Shown here one piece after another: positions 1 through 8,296 of a DNA stretch of 64,000 bases. The stretch is from NCBI GenBank assembly GCA_963812945.1, contig CAWEXD010000008.1, positions 2,294,001-2,358,000 of the forward strand, read 5' to 3'. The notes under the pieces are model-generated. The model saw only the letters and a list, made by a program, of their open reading frames with translations, was not told the DNA's origin and did no database searches. The position numbers and the translations under genes are program-made. The stretch comes from DASRDR01 sp963812945 [NCBI: uncultured Candidatus Rokubacteria bacterium] (GTDB lineage: Bacteria; Methylomirabilota; Methylomirabilia; Rokubacteriales). Each line of letters opens with the position of its first letter. Positions within the stretch are counted from its first letter, which is position 1.

Positions 1-1
1 C

Positions 2-1252
2 AGCTTCACGCTGCTCTTCCTCGCGCTCGTGATCGGCTACTTCGGGCTCGGGACCATCGTCTTCGACCTGGCCTTCTTCCAGACCATCGGCCTGATGAAG
101 GAGCAGACGCTCGCCGCCGTGCCGCTGTTCATCTTCATGGGGTACGTCGTGGAGCAGGCCGGCCTCATGGAGCGCCTCTTCCGGGCGTTCCAGGTCATGC
201 TGGCGCCGGTGCGCGGCTCGCTCTACCTGGGGGTCATCCTCACCGCCACGGTCTTCGCGATGGCCACCGGGATCGTGGGCGCCGCCGTGACGGTGCTGGG
301 GATCATGGCCGCGCCCATCATGATGAAGGGCGGCTACAGCCCGCGGCTTTCCGCGGGCGCGATCGCGGCCGGCGGGACACTGGGCATCCTGATCCCGCCG
401 AGCGTCATGCTGATCGTCATGGGACCGGTCATCAACGTGTCGGTGGCGAAGCTCTACGCGGCGGCGTTCGGCCCCGGCTTCCTCATGGCCAGCCTCTACA
501 TCCTGTACACGCTCACACGGAGCTTTCTCGATCCGACGCTCGGACCACCGGTCCCGAAGGAGGAGCGGGCCACGTCCGTCGTCCAGGTCATCCGCGAGTT
601 CTTCGCCGGGATCGTGCCGCTGGCGCTTCTCATCTGCTCGACGCTCGGCACCATCCTGGCCGGAATCGTCACGCCCACCGAGGCGGCGGCCATGGGGGCG
701 TCGGGCGCCCTCCTCCTGTCGATGGCCTACGGGCGCTTCACGCTCCAGGGCCTGAAGACCGCGGCGTTCAACACCATGACCACCTCGAGCATGGTCCTCT
801 TCCTCGCCGTCGCCTCGAACGTCTTCGGCGCGATCTTCGCGCGGCTTGGCAGCGCCTCCGTCATCACCAACGCGCTGACGGCTCTGCCGGTGCCGCCGTT
901 CGTCACCCTGCTCCTGGTGATGGGCCTGATCTTCCTGCTCGGCTGGCCGTTCGAGTGGCCGGCCATCATCTTCGTCTTCATCCCGATCTTCTATCCCGTC
1001 GTCGCCGCGCTGAAGTACGACATGCTCTGGTTCGGCGTGCTGGTGGCGGTGAACCTCCAGACCGCCTATCTCTCCCCGCCCGTCGCGATGTCCGCCTACT
1101 ACCTGAAGCAGGTGGTGCCCCAGTGGAGCCTCGGCACGATCTATCGCGGCATGGCGGACTTCATGGTGCTGCAGGTCGTCGCGCTGATCCTGGTGCTGCT
1201 GTTCCCGGAGATCGCGCTCTGGTTCCCCCGCTGGCTGTTCGATCAGCCGTAG
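2..1252 (+). CDS. dctM: TRAP transporter large permease (DctM family), 5'-truncated
   Basis: This is the large membrane subunit of a tripartite ATP-independent periplasmic transporter, which imports organic acids using an ion gradient. The reading frame is open from the first bases of the window, so the N-terminus lies outside; the GTG at 29 is probably internal. About 415 residues remain of a usual length near 430-450. It is hydrophobic throughout, with family-typical stretches such as GGTLGILIPPS and GWPFEWPAIIFVF. It is paralogous to the dctM gene at 2905-4254 (compare GWPLEWTEIIVIF) and converges on that operon. The partner subunits would lie upstream of the window. The family is secure; the substrate is unknown. 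Confidence 0.93.
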   Translation, partial: SFTLLFLALVIGYFGLGTIVFDLAFFQTIGLMKEQTLAAVPLFIFMGYVVEQAGLMERLFRAFQVMLAPVRGSLYLGVILTATVFAMATGIVGAAVTVLGIMAAPIMMKGGYSPRLSAGAIAAGGTLGILIPPSVMLIVMGPVINVSVAKLYAAAFGPGFLMASLYILYTLTRSFLDPTLGPPVPKEERATSVVQVIREFFAGIVPLALLICSTLGTILAGIVTPTEAAAMGASGALLLSMAYGRFTLQGLKTAAFNTMTTSSMVLFLAVASNVFGAIFARLGSASVITNALTALPVPPFVTLLLVMGLIFLLGWPFEWPAIIFVFIPIFYPVVAALKYDMLWFGVLVAVNLQTAYLSPPVAMSAYYLKQVVPQWSLGTIYRGMADFMVLQVVALILVLLFPEIALWFPRWLFDQP

Positions 1253-1290
1253 CGAGCCCGATTCCCGGCATCCCGCGAGGGAGTGAGGAC

Positions 1291-1464
1291 TCAGCGCCCC
1301 GCGGCGCCGTTGTCCGATCTCAGGGTCTGCACGAAATCCCAGAGCAGCATGAGCAGCACCGCGGCCACGATGATGGTGAAGGGCAGCGCCTTGATCCACC
1401 AGACCAGGATGCCGAGGAACCCCGCCAGCATGGCGATGCCGATGATCCCGGTGACGAGCGTCAT
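1291..1464 (-). CDS. 57-residue two-helix membrane protein
   Basis: This small gene starts with ATG in an ATGA overlap with the amidase stop and has an AGAGGAAGG ribosome-binding site inside the amidase 3' end. The 57 residues form two hydrophobic segments (about residues 3-22 and 26-46) separated by a WWIK turn, followed by a short polar tail. It is the last gene of the TRAP-amidase operon. I do not recognise a family. A helper of the transporter or a membrane anchor are possibilities by position only. Translational coupling and the clean hydrophobic pattern support a real gene. Confidence 0.6.
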   Translation of the reverse strand: MTLVTGIIGIAMLAGFLGILVWWIKALPFTIIVAAVLLMLLWDFVQTLRSDNGAAGR

Positions 1465-2870
1465 GATCGTCGTGCCTTCCTCTTCGGCGCGGGTGGCGCA
1501 GCGGTCAGCGTAGCGGGCGTGGCGCGGCGCCGGCGGTCGCGCGTCCCGTCGGCAAGCCTCCCGACCAGCCAGCGGGCGGTGCGCAAGAGGCGCGCATCGT
1601 TGTCGCGGCGTGCGACCAGCTGCACCCCGAGCGGCATGCCCGCGGCCGATCGGAGCAGGGGCAGCGTGACCGCCGGCGTGCCCAGGTAGGTCCAGGAGGT
1701 GCAGAAGATCGGGTTGCCGGTGCTCTCGAGGCCCTTCGGCGCCTCGCCGGGCGCCGCCGGTGTCAGGACCGCGTCGAACTCGTCGAAGACCGGGTCGAGC
1801 GCGGTGTTGAGCGCCGGAATGGCGGCGACCGCGGCCGCGTAGTCGACCGCGGCGTAGCCACGGCCGCGCTCGATCAGCTGGCGCAGCACGGCGCTGAGCC
1901 GGTCGCCGCCCTTCTCGTAGTCCCGGCGGAGGTTGTGCGCCATCTCCACTTCCATGATCGTGCGATGCATGTCGATGGCTCGTGCGAAGCTCGGGCCGAG
2001 TTCGATCTCGGCCACCGAGTCGCCCAGCGCCTCGACCAATTCGGCCAACGCCTCGCGCATCACGGGCTCGGCATGCTCCCAGGCCGGCGTGCGCGCGAAG
2101 GCCAGGCGCGGCGGGAGGGGCGGCTCCGACGCGGCGACCGCCGCGAGCGGCGGACGCGCGACGGGTCGCGTGTCTGGATCCTCCTCGTCGAAGCCGACGA
2201 GCGACTCGGCAAGGAGAGCCACGTCCTCGACCGTGCGCGCGAACACGCCCACGTGATCGAGGGTCCGCGAGAGGAGGAGTGCGCCGCTACGCGGAATCAA
2301 GCCGTGCGTGGGCTTGAAGCCAACCACGCCGCAGAAGGCCGCGGGCCGGATCACCGATCCGTTGGTCTGCGAGCCGACGGCGCCGGGCACCATGTGCGCA
2401 GCCACCGCCGCTGCCGAGCCGCTGGAGGAGCCGCCCGGTGTGCGCTCCGGATCGTGAGGATTGGTGGTCCTGCCCGGATGGTAGTACGCGTACTCGGTGG
2501 TCACGGTCTTGCCCATGACCACGGCACCAGCCGAGCGGAGCCGGGCGACGACCGCCGCGTCACGGCGCGGCGTACGGCCGGCCCACACGGGCGACCCGAG
2601 CTCGGTCGGCATGTCGCCGGTATCGAAGACGTCCTTGACACCGATCGGCACGCCGTGGAGCGGCCCCAGGGCTCTCCCGTGCTGGCGATGCGTGTCGGCC
2701 GCCTCGGCCTGCCGCATCGCGTGGTCCTTGTCCAGGAACTCCCAGGCTTGAACCTTGGCTTCGACCTCCCCGACGCGCTCGAAGCAGTCCGCCACCAGCT
2801 CCACCGACGTCACGCGACCCGCTCGGATCTCCTCCACCGCCTCCGCGAGCGAAAGGGCGGCCAGGCTCAC
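1461..2870 (-). CDS. Amidase (amidase-signature family)
   Basis: The product is a 469-residue amidohydrolase of the amidase-signature family, related to GatA and hydrolysing a C-N amide bond in the cytoplasm. The Ser-cisSer-Lys triad is visible: Lys in GVKDVFDTG, the glycine/serine core GGSSSGSAAA, and the nucleophile region GSQTNGSVIRPA. I chose the GTG at 2870 because the domain begins immediately after it (SLAALSLAEAVEEIRAG) and upstream in-frame sequence is arginine-rich shadow of dctM. It lies 34 nt after dctM and overlaps the small membrane protein gene by 4 nt. The TRAP system probably imports an amide or its acid. The family is firm; the substrate is unknown. Confidence 0.9.
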   Translation of the reverse strand: MSLAALSLAEAVEEIRAGRVTSVELVADCFERVGEVEAKVQAWEFLDKDHAMRQAEAADTHRQHGRALGPLHGVPIGVKDVFDTGDMPTELGSPVWAGRTPRRDAAVVARLRSAGAVVMGKTVTTEYAYYHPGRTTNPHDPERTPGGSSSGSAAAVAAHMVPGAVGSQTNGSVIRPAAFCGVVGFKPTHGLIPRSGALLLSRTLDHVGVFARTVEDVALLAESLVGFDEEDPDTRPVARPPLAAVAASEPPLPPRLAFARTPAWEHAEPVMREALAELVEALGDSVAEIELGPSFARAIDMHRTIMEVEMAHNLRRDYEKGGDRLSAVLRQLIERGRGYAAVDYAAAVAAIPALNTALDPVFDEFDAVLTPAAPGEAPKGLESTGNPIFCTSWTYLGTPAVTLPLLRSAAGMPLGVQLVARRDNDARLLRTARWLVGRLADGTRDRRRRATPATLTAAPPAPKRKARRS

Positions 2871-2904
2871 TGGACTCGGTCCTCGCCGGCGCCGCTCGTC
2901 TGGC

Positions 2905-4254
2905 TCACCGCGGCCGGTACAGGTAGTCCGGCAGCCACAGGACCAGCTGCGGAAAGGTGTAGACCATGGCCATGGCCAGGAACACCATCCACACGAATGG
3001 CAACGCCCCCTTGAAGATGTCGGCGAGGGTGACGTGCGGGGGCGCCACACCCTTCAGATAGAAGGCGGCCATCGCCACGGGCGGCGTGTTGAAGGCGGTC
3101 TGGGTGTTGAGGGCCACCAGGATCCCGAAGAAGATCGGGTCGACCTTGAAGTCGTCGAGGAGCGGCAGGAAGATCGGCACGAAGATGACGATGATCTCCG
3201 TCCACTCCAGCGGCCACCCGAGCAGGAAGATGATGAGCTGGGTCAGCAGCAGGAACTGCACCGTCGAGAGATTCATGCCCAAAAAGAACTGCTCGATCAC
3301 CGACTGCCCGCCGAGGAGCGCGAACACGGAGGAGAAGGTCCACGACCCGATGAACAGGTAGCAGACCATCGCGGTAGCGCGCGCGGTCAGGAACACCGAC
3401 TCCTTGAGCATCCGGAAGTTGAGCGCCCCATACGCGCCGGCGAGGATCAGGCTGGCCAGAGCGCCGGCGGCGGCCGCCTCCGACGGCGTCGCCAGTCCGA
3501 ACAGGATGGCGCCGAGGACGGACGCGATCAGCAGTGCCAGCGGAAGAAACGAGGTCGCCAGGGCGCGCACCACCTCGCCGAACGGAACGTCCGTCTCCTC
3601 CTTGGGCAACTTGGGGCAGAGGGCCGGATTCAGGATGGCCCGCCCGATGACGTACAGGATGTAGAAGCTCGCCAGCATGAACCCGGGGATCATTGCCGCG
3701 GCATAGAGCTTGACCGCGGAGATGCCGGCCGTCGCCGCGTAGAGGATGAGCAGGATGCTGGGCGGGATCAGGATGCCGAGGCAGCCGCCCGCGCACACGA
3801 CTCCCGCGGACAGCTTGGTGTCGTAACCGGCCCGCAGCATGGCGGGAAACGCCAGGAGCCCCATCAGCGTCACCACCGCCCCGACGATGCCCGTGGCGGT
3901 GGCGAACATGGCGCAGGTGGCGAGCGTCGCCACCGCGAGGGAACCGGGAACATTCTTGGCGGCGATCTGGAGGGATCGGAACAGACGGTCCAGGATGTTG
4001 GCGCGCTCGACGACATACCCCATGAACAGGAACAGGGGGACAGCCGTGAGGACGTCGTTGGTGGTGACCTCGAAGGTTTTCTGCACCAGCAGGGTGAAGA
4101 TGCGGTTGGCGAAGAAGTCCTGGCCCGGCGTGTAGTAGGCGTAGTAGCCGAATCCCACCGCCATGGCGATGAGGGTGAACGCGATCGGGAACCCGAGCAT
4201 GATGATGAAGATGAAGAGTCCGAGCATCGCCATGCCGATCTGGGGATCGGTCAC
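2905..4254 (-). CDS. dctM: TRAP transporter large permease DctM
   Basis: This 449-residue large transmembrane subunit forms the transport channel of the TRAP system. The start is GTG, sharing a GTGA overlap with the dctQ stop; the protein then opens with TDPQIGMAMLGLFIFIIMLG, a typical DctM beginning. Roughly a dozen hydrophobic helices follow, with the conserved GGCLGILIPPSILLILYA region and GWPLEWTEIIVIFVPIFLP near the C-terminus. It is the third gene of a complete dctP-dctQ-dctM set followed by an amidase. The paralogous partial gene at the window's left edge shows that the organism has at least two such systems. Confidence 0.95.
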   Translation of the reverse strand: MTDPQIGMAMLGLFIFIIMLGFPIAFTLIAMAVGFGYYAYYTPGQDFFANRIFTLLVQKTFEVTTNDVLTAVPLFLFMGYVVERANILDRLFRSLQIAAKNVPGSLAVATLATCAMFATATGIVGAVVTLMGLLAFPAMLRAGYDTKLSAGVVCAGGCLGILIPPSILLILYAATAGISAVKLYAAAMIPGFMLASFYILYVIGRAILNPALCPKLPKEETDVPFGEVVRALATSFLPLALLIASVLGAILFGLATPSEAAAAGALASLILAGAYGALNFRMLKESVFLTARATAMVCYLFIGSWTFSSVFALLGGQSVIEQFFLGMNLSTVQFLLLTQLIIFLLGWPLEWTEIIVIFVPIFLPLLDDFKVDPIFFGILVALNTQTAFNTPPVAMAAFYLKGVAPPHVTLADIFKGALPFVWMVFLAMAMVYTFPQLVLWLPDYLYRPR

Positions 4255-4865
4255 GATCGAGCCCCCTGACGCCCAGACGGCCCCGGCTCTCCGAGCTTCG
4301 CGAGGTGTTGCTTCTCCCGAAGGATGGCGGACTCGATCTCTTCGACGTCGTGCAGCCGCTGGGGCCATCGGCCGGACCGGATGCACAGGATGCAGCGAAT
4401 GATCTCCGCGATGCCCTGTAGCAGCAGGAGAACCCCGGTCACCGGGATCAGCGTCTTCAGCGGGAAGACGGGCACGCCGGCCGGGCTGAAGATGCTCACC
4501 TCCTTGAAGCGGATCGACGCGGCCGCGTATCCCCAGCCGGAGTAGATCCAGGCGCCGACGGCCGGCAGGAAGAACACGATGTACAGCGCCAGGTCCATCG
4601 AGGCTTGCATCCGGGGCCGCCAGAACCGGTACACCACGTCGCCGCGCACGTGGCTGTTCCGCGACAGGGCGTAGGCGCCGGCCATCAGGAACAGCGCGCC
4701 GTAAGTGATGTAGCTGATGTCGAAGGCCCAGGTGGTCGGCGCGCGGAGGACGTAGCGCACGAACACCTCGTAGCTGACGCTGAACGTCAGCACGAGGATC
4801 AGCCAGGCGAAGGCCTTCCCGACCCACGTGCTGAGCGAATCGACGAAGAAGAGAAAGCGCATCAT
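4251..4865 (-). CDS. dctQ: TRAP transporter small permease DctQ
   Basis: This 204-residue protein is the small membrane subunit that joins the large permease in the TRAP complex. It has four hydrophobic segments, the first beginning FVDSLSTWVGKAFAWLILVLTF, and the conserved motif YEVFVRYVLRAPTTWAFD typical of DctQ. The start is taken at the double ATG (MMRF) at 4865 because upstream in-frame sequence is low-complexity and polar. The C-terminal 30 residues are charged and cytoplasmic. It overlaps dctM by 4 nt and is separated from dctP by about 115 nt carrying a stem-loop. Confidence 0.92.
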   Translation of the reverse strand: MMRFLFFVDSLSTWVGKAFAWLILVLTFSVSYEVFVRYVLRAPTTWAFDISYITYGALFLMAGAYALSRNSHVRGDVVYRFWRPRMQASMDLALYIVFFLPAVGAWIYSGWGYAAASIRFKEVSIFSPAGVPVFPLKTLIPVTGVLLLLQGIAEIIRCILCIRSGRWPQRLHDVEEIESAILREKQHLAKLGEPGPSGRQGARS

Positions 4866-4916
4866 GACCGTGGAGCCCGCAGACGACGTCCCACCGCCCC
4901 TCCCTCCACAAGGGTC

Positions 4917-4940
4917 GGGCGGCGTGGGTCCACGCCGCCC
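4917..4940 (-). promoter_or_regulatory. Intercistronic stem-loop between dctP and dctQ
   Basis: An inverted repeat of 11 perfect base pairs (GGGCGGCGTGG on one arm, its complement on the other) flanks a 2-nt loop. It lies 39 nt downstream of the dctP stop in the direction of transcription. There is no T-tract, so it is not an obvious intrinsic terminator. Such structures between a binding-protein gene and its permease genes commonly stabilise the upstream mRNA and allow more binding protein than permease; that role is inferred here. Confidence 0.5.
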
Positions 4941-4979
4941 GCCCATGGAAACGCCACCCCTTTGGGTGCTGGAGACGAC

Positions 4980-6104
4980 TTACATCGGAAGCTTGCCGAA
5001 CTGGTGCTCGTAGGCGACCCGGTAGTCGGCGGCGTTGAGCATTCCGTAGTAGACCACGCGCTTCACCCACGCCTTCTGGGAGTCCATCACTTTCTTCATG
5101 AAGACATCCTTGCCGAGCACCTCGATGAGGCCATCCCAGGCTTTGATCTGCGCCTCAAAGACCTCCTTCGGCGTGCGGAGGACGTTGACCTTGTCCTTGC
5201 CGATCAGCTCCTGGAGGTCCTTGGAGTAGTAGTCCATGGCCTTCCACTCGTTGGCCGAGGAGACCGCCTCGGCCGCGTACTGGAGGATGGCCTGCTGCTC
5301 CTTCGGGAGCGTGTTGAACTTGGTCCGGTTGAACATGATCTCGAAGTACTCGGTCGCCTGATGGTAGCTACCGAGCATGTAGTTCTTGGCCACGTCCTGG
5401 GCGCCGAAGCGGCGGTCTGAGGTCGGGTTGTTGAACTCGAAGGCGTCGATCACGCCGCGCTCCATGGCCGGGACGATCTCGCCGCCGGGCAGCTGCGCCA
5501 CCGAGACACCCATCGCCTGGAACAGGTCGGCCGCCAGGCCCACCGTCCGGTACTTCAGGCCCTTCAGGTCGGCCGCGGCCTTGACCGGCTTCTTGAACCA
5601 GCCGAGCGGCTGGGTCGGCATGGGCATGGCGAAGAAGCTCTTGATGTTGACCTTCATGATTTGGGTCTGGAGCTCCTCGAAGAGCTGATAGCCGCCGCCG
5701 TTGTGGATCCAGCCCAGCCCCTCGTTCGCGTTGAAACCGAACACCGGGCCGGTGCCGAACAGCGAGGCCGCCTTGTGTTTGCCGTACCAGTAGACGGTCA
5801 CGGTGTGGGCGGCGTCGATCTGGCCACCGTGCACCCCGTCGAACACCTGAAAGGGATGGACGACGGACCCGCCGACCAGGTAGTCGATCTTGAGCCGTCC
5901 GCCGGCCATGTCGTTGACCCGCTTGACGTAGTCCTCGGCCATCTCGTTGAACACGTCGGCCTTGCCCCAGGACCCCTGCATCTTCAGGGTGGTCGTCTGA
6001 GCGCGGGAGACCTGCGGGAACGCAATGGTCGCCGCCCCGGTCAAGGCCGCGCCGGTCAGGAACTTGCGCCGGGTCGCGACACGTCCATTCTTCGGCGTCG
6101 TCAT
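4980..6104 (-). CDS. dctP: TRAP transporter substrate-binding protein DctP, Tat-exported
   Basis: This 374-residue periplasmic receptor captures the substrate and hands it to DctQM. The N-terminus has a twin-arginine signal (TRRKFLTGAALTGAA at about 11-25) ending near SRAQ. The mature part has the DctP fold signatures, including NDMAGGRLKIDYLVGGSVV and a conserved GLKYRTVGLAADLFQAMGVS region that includes the carboxylate-binding arginine. The ATG at 6104 is preceded by a strong ribosome-binding site (GGAGGAG), which excludes the longer in-frame start. It is the first gene of the operon, so its expression should set the operon's. The sequence resembles 2-oxo-acid or mannitol/chloroaromatic-type TRAP receptors, but I would not name a ligand. 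Confidence 0.94.
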   Translation of the reverse strand: MTTPKNGRVATRRKFLTGAALTGAATIAFPQVSRAQTTTLKMQGSWGKADVFNEMAEDYVKRVNDMAGGRLKIDYLVGGSVVHPFQVFDGVHGGQIDAAHTVTVYWYGKHKAASLFGTGPVFGFNANEGLGWIHNGGGYQLFEELQTQIMKVNIKSFFAMPMPTQPLGWFKKPVKAAADLKGLKYRTVGLAADLFQAMGVSVAQLPGGEIVPAMERGVIDAFEFNNPTSDRRFGAQDVAKNYMLGSYHQATEYFEIMFNRTKFNTLPKEQQAILQYAAEAVSSANEWKAMDYYSKDLQELIGKDKVNVLRTPKEVFEAQIKAWDGLIEVLGKDVFMKKVMDSQKAWVKRVVYYGMLNAADYRVAYEHQFGKLPM

Positions 6105-6492
6105 GGGTTCACTCCTCCGTGGCTGACCCACCGCGGGCCGTGTGGGGTTGGGTGACCACCGGTCGCGGATCGCGCTCGGTGATCTGTCTCGAACGGGAAC
6201 GGGGTTCGGGCTCTCACGACCTCCATTGGCCGTGTTCTGGGCGCACTCACCGGGTCCATCGCGGTCCCAGCGCGTTCGGGCCTCGTTCCGTCGGGGCGTG
6301 GCACCCTCCCCGAAGAAGCCGGGCAGGGCAGTCGAAATAACGGGATAGACTTAGCATTGCTACGGTGGGCGTGTCAACTCCGCTGCCCCCGAGCGTGTCC
6401 TGACTTCCGGCATGCCCGCTGGGTTTTTCGACCCCGGACGCCGGCGGCGGCGGGCTCGGCAGGGCGCGCGAAACGGCCGAACAGGAGGAACG
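6105..6492. other. Divergent intergenic region dctP / DUF885 gene
   Basis: This 388-nt spacer carries no supportable gene. Most of it is as GC-rich as the coding DNA. A distinctly A/T-richer patch lies at about 6331-6380 and is the likely promoter zone for both directions. On the minus strand it holds a perfect TTGACA -35 (6372-6377). On the plus side the ribosome-binding site of the DUF885 gene (AGGAGG, 6483-6488) is the only clear signal. Confidence 0.6.
6349..6377 (-). promoter_or_regulatory. Candidate promoter of the dctP operon
   Basis: The minus strand reads TTGACA (6377-6372), 17 nt, then CTAAGT; with an 18-nt spacer the -10 would be TAAGTC. The -35 is perfect but the -10 is poor. It would give dctP a leader of about 240 nt, unusually long for this window. 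The A/T-rich surroundings favour a promoter, but the assignment is weak. Confidence 0.3.
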
Positions 6493-8157
6493 TTGGGCCC
6501 CACGCATTCCGCGGAGACGAGCCCCGAGCGAGGCCACTTCGCCGCGCTCTGCCGGGAGTTCCTCGCCGGCGAGTACGAGGCTGCCCCCGTCATGGCGAGC
6601 GGCCTCGGGCTCACCGAGTTCGACGGGCGGCTCGACGACCTGTCGGAAGCGGCCTTCGACGAGCGGCGGCGGCGGAGCGCCCTCTGGCGGGAGCGGTTCC
6701 GGGCGGTGCCCGATGCCGCGCTGGAGCCGGGCGAGCGGATCGACCGGGACTTCGTCGTCTCGATCCTCGCCGGCCGCGAGATCATGGCCGAGTGGCTCCC
6801 CTGGCGCCGCCAGCCCGAGGTCTACGTCTCCCCCGGCCTCTACGGCGCCTTCGGCCTGTTCCTTCACCGCCTGCGCCCGGAGGCGGACCTCGTCCGCGAC
6901 GCGGCGGCGCGCCTCTCCGCCGTGCCGGAGCTGCTCGCCCAGGGCCGGCGCAACCTGGCCGCGGACCTCGTCGCCCCGGTCTTCGTCGACCGCGCCCTCG
7001 GCCAGGCCCGCGCGGGGGCCCGCTACGTCCGGGAGCTGCTGCCGGCCGAGGTGCGGGACTCCACCCTGCGGGCGGTCTTGGCCGAGGCCGGCGCCGTCGC
7101 GGCGGCGGCTCTGGACGGCTACGTCGGGTTCCTCGAGGACCTCCGGAATCGCGCCACCGGCGACTTCGCCCTCGGCGAGGGGCGCTACGGCCGCCTCCTG
7201 CGGGAGAAGGAGCTCGTCCCGCTCGACGCGGGGGCCCTCCGCGAGCGCGGGCGTCGCGAGTACGAGCGGCTCGCCGCCGAGATACGGCAGCTCGCGCGCC
7301 AGGCGGGAGGCACCGACGACTGGCCGGCGGTGCTCCGGGACCTGAACCGCGATCACCCCGAGTCGCCCGAAGCGATGCGCCGGACGTACGCGGACTGGAC
7401 GGAGCGCGCCCGCCGGTTCCTTCGCGATCGCGGGCTCGTCTCCTTCCCGGACGGCGAGGAGTGCCTCGTGGAGCCGTCTCCGCCCTTCCAGCGCCCAGTG
7501 CTGGCGGTGGCGTCGTACTCGAGCCCGCCCGCCTTCTCCCCCTCCCGTCTCGGTCACTTCTTCGTCCCCTTCCCCGCCGACGACGCCTCGGCCGAGGAGG
7601 TCCGCCAGCGGCTCGAGAACAACAGCCACGCCGGCATCCCCACGACCGCCGTCCACGAGGCGTACCCGGGCCACCACTGGCACTTCGTCACCATGAAGGC
7701 GCACCCGAGCCCGGTCCGCCGGACCTTCGGCACCCCGTACTTCAGCGAGGGCTGGGCCCTCTATGCCGAGCACATGATGCGGGAGCAGGGGTTCTTCGAG
7801 GATCCCCGTCACGAGCTCAACCAGGTCGAGGCGATGCTCTTCCGCGCGGCGCGGATCGTCGTCGACACGAGCCTCCACGCCGGCGACATGACGCTCGAGG
7901 AGGCCCAACGCTTCATGGAGGAGCGAGCGAACCTCACCGCGGGAACGGCGAAGGCCGAGGTCGCGCGTTATGCCGCCTCGCCCACCCAGGCGTCGGCGTA
8001 CCTGGTCGGCTGTCTCGAGATCCTCGCGATCCGCGAGCGCCACCTGGAGCGCGCCGGGACCGGCGTGGCCGTCCTCCGCGACTTCCACGACCGGCTCGCG
8101 GGCAGCGGGCGCCTTCCGCCCGCGCTGGCTGAGCGAGCGCTCGCGACCGAAGCGTGA
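6493..8157 (+). CDS. DUF885 family protein (zinc peptidase-like)
   Basis: The product is about 554 residues, normal for the DUF885 family, which resembles M32-type metallocarboxypeptidases. The diagnostic zinc-type motif HEAYPGHHWH is present in the C-terminal half, followed by FSEGWALYAEHMM and a helical region rich in alanine and arginine. I prefer the TTG at 6493 because AGGAGG lies 4 nt upstream and the longer ATG start at 6412 adds only an arginine-rich run (RRRRRARQG). No signal peptide is visible, so it is probably cytoplasmic. It stands alone, 139 nt before the dehydratase gene. Peptidase activity is a family-level expectation, not shown. Confidence 0.85.
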   Translation: MGPTHSAETSPERGHFAALCREFLAGEYEAAPVMASGLGLTEFDGRLDDLSEAAFDERRRRSALWRERFRAVPDAALEPGERIDRDFVVSILAGREIMAEWLPWRRQPEVYVSPGLYGAFGLFLHRLRPEADLVRDAAARLSAVPELLAQGRRNLAADLVAPVFVDRALGQARAGARYVRELLPAEVRDSTLRAVLAEAGAVAAAALDGYVGFLEDLRNRATGDFALGEGRYGRLLREKELVPLDAGALRERGRREYERLAAEIRQLARQAGGTDDWPAVLRDLNRDHPESPEAMRRTYADWTERARRFLRDRGLVSFPDGEECLVEPSPPFQRPVLAVASYSSPPAFSPSRLGHFFVPFPADDASAEEVRQRLENNSHAGIPTTAVHEAYPGHHWHFVTMKAHPSPVRRTFGTPYFSEGWALYAEHMMREQGFFEDPRHELNQVEAMLFRAARIVVDTSLHAGDMTLEEAQRFMEERANLTAGTAKAEVARYAASPTQASAYLVGCLEILAIRERHLERAGTGVAVLRDFHDRLAGSGRLPPALAERALATEA

Positions 8158-8296
8158 CACGGGCGCGCGGCAACGACGGGCCGCCACTCCGCGAGGGACC
8201 CGCGGGAAGCGTGTACACTGACGCGCGAGCGACGCGGGGGCGCCGTCCGGAGGCTCCGAGGCGGCGATCCCCAGTGAGCGGAGGCGGCGGGAACCA

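Noticed and set aside
2755-4269. Plus-strand 504-codon frame opposite dctM
   Set aside because: Charged, glutamate-rich shadow of the TRAP permease gene with no family match.
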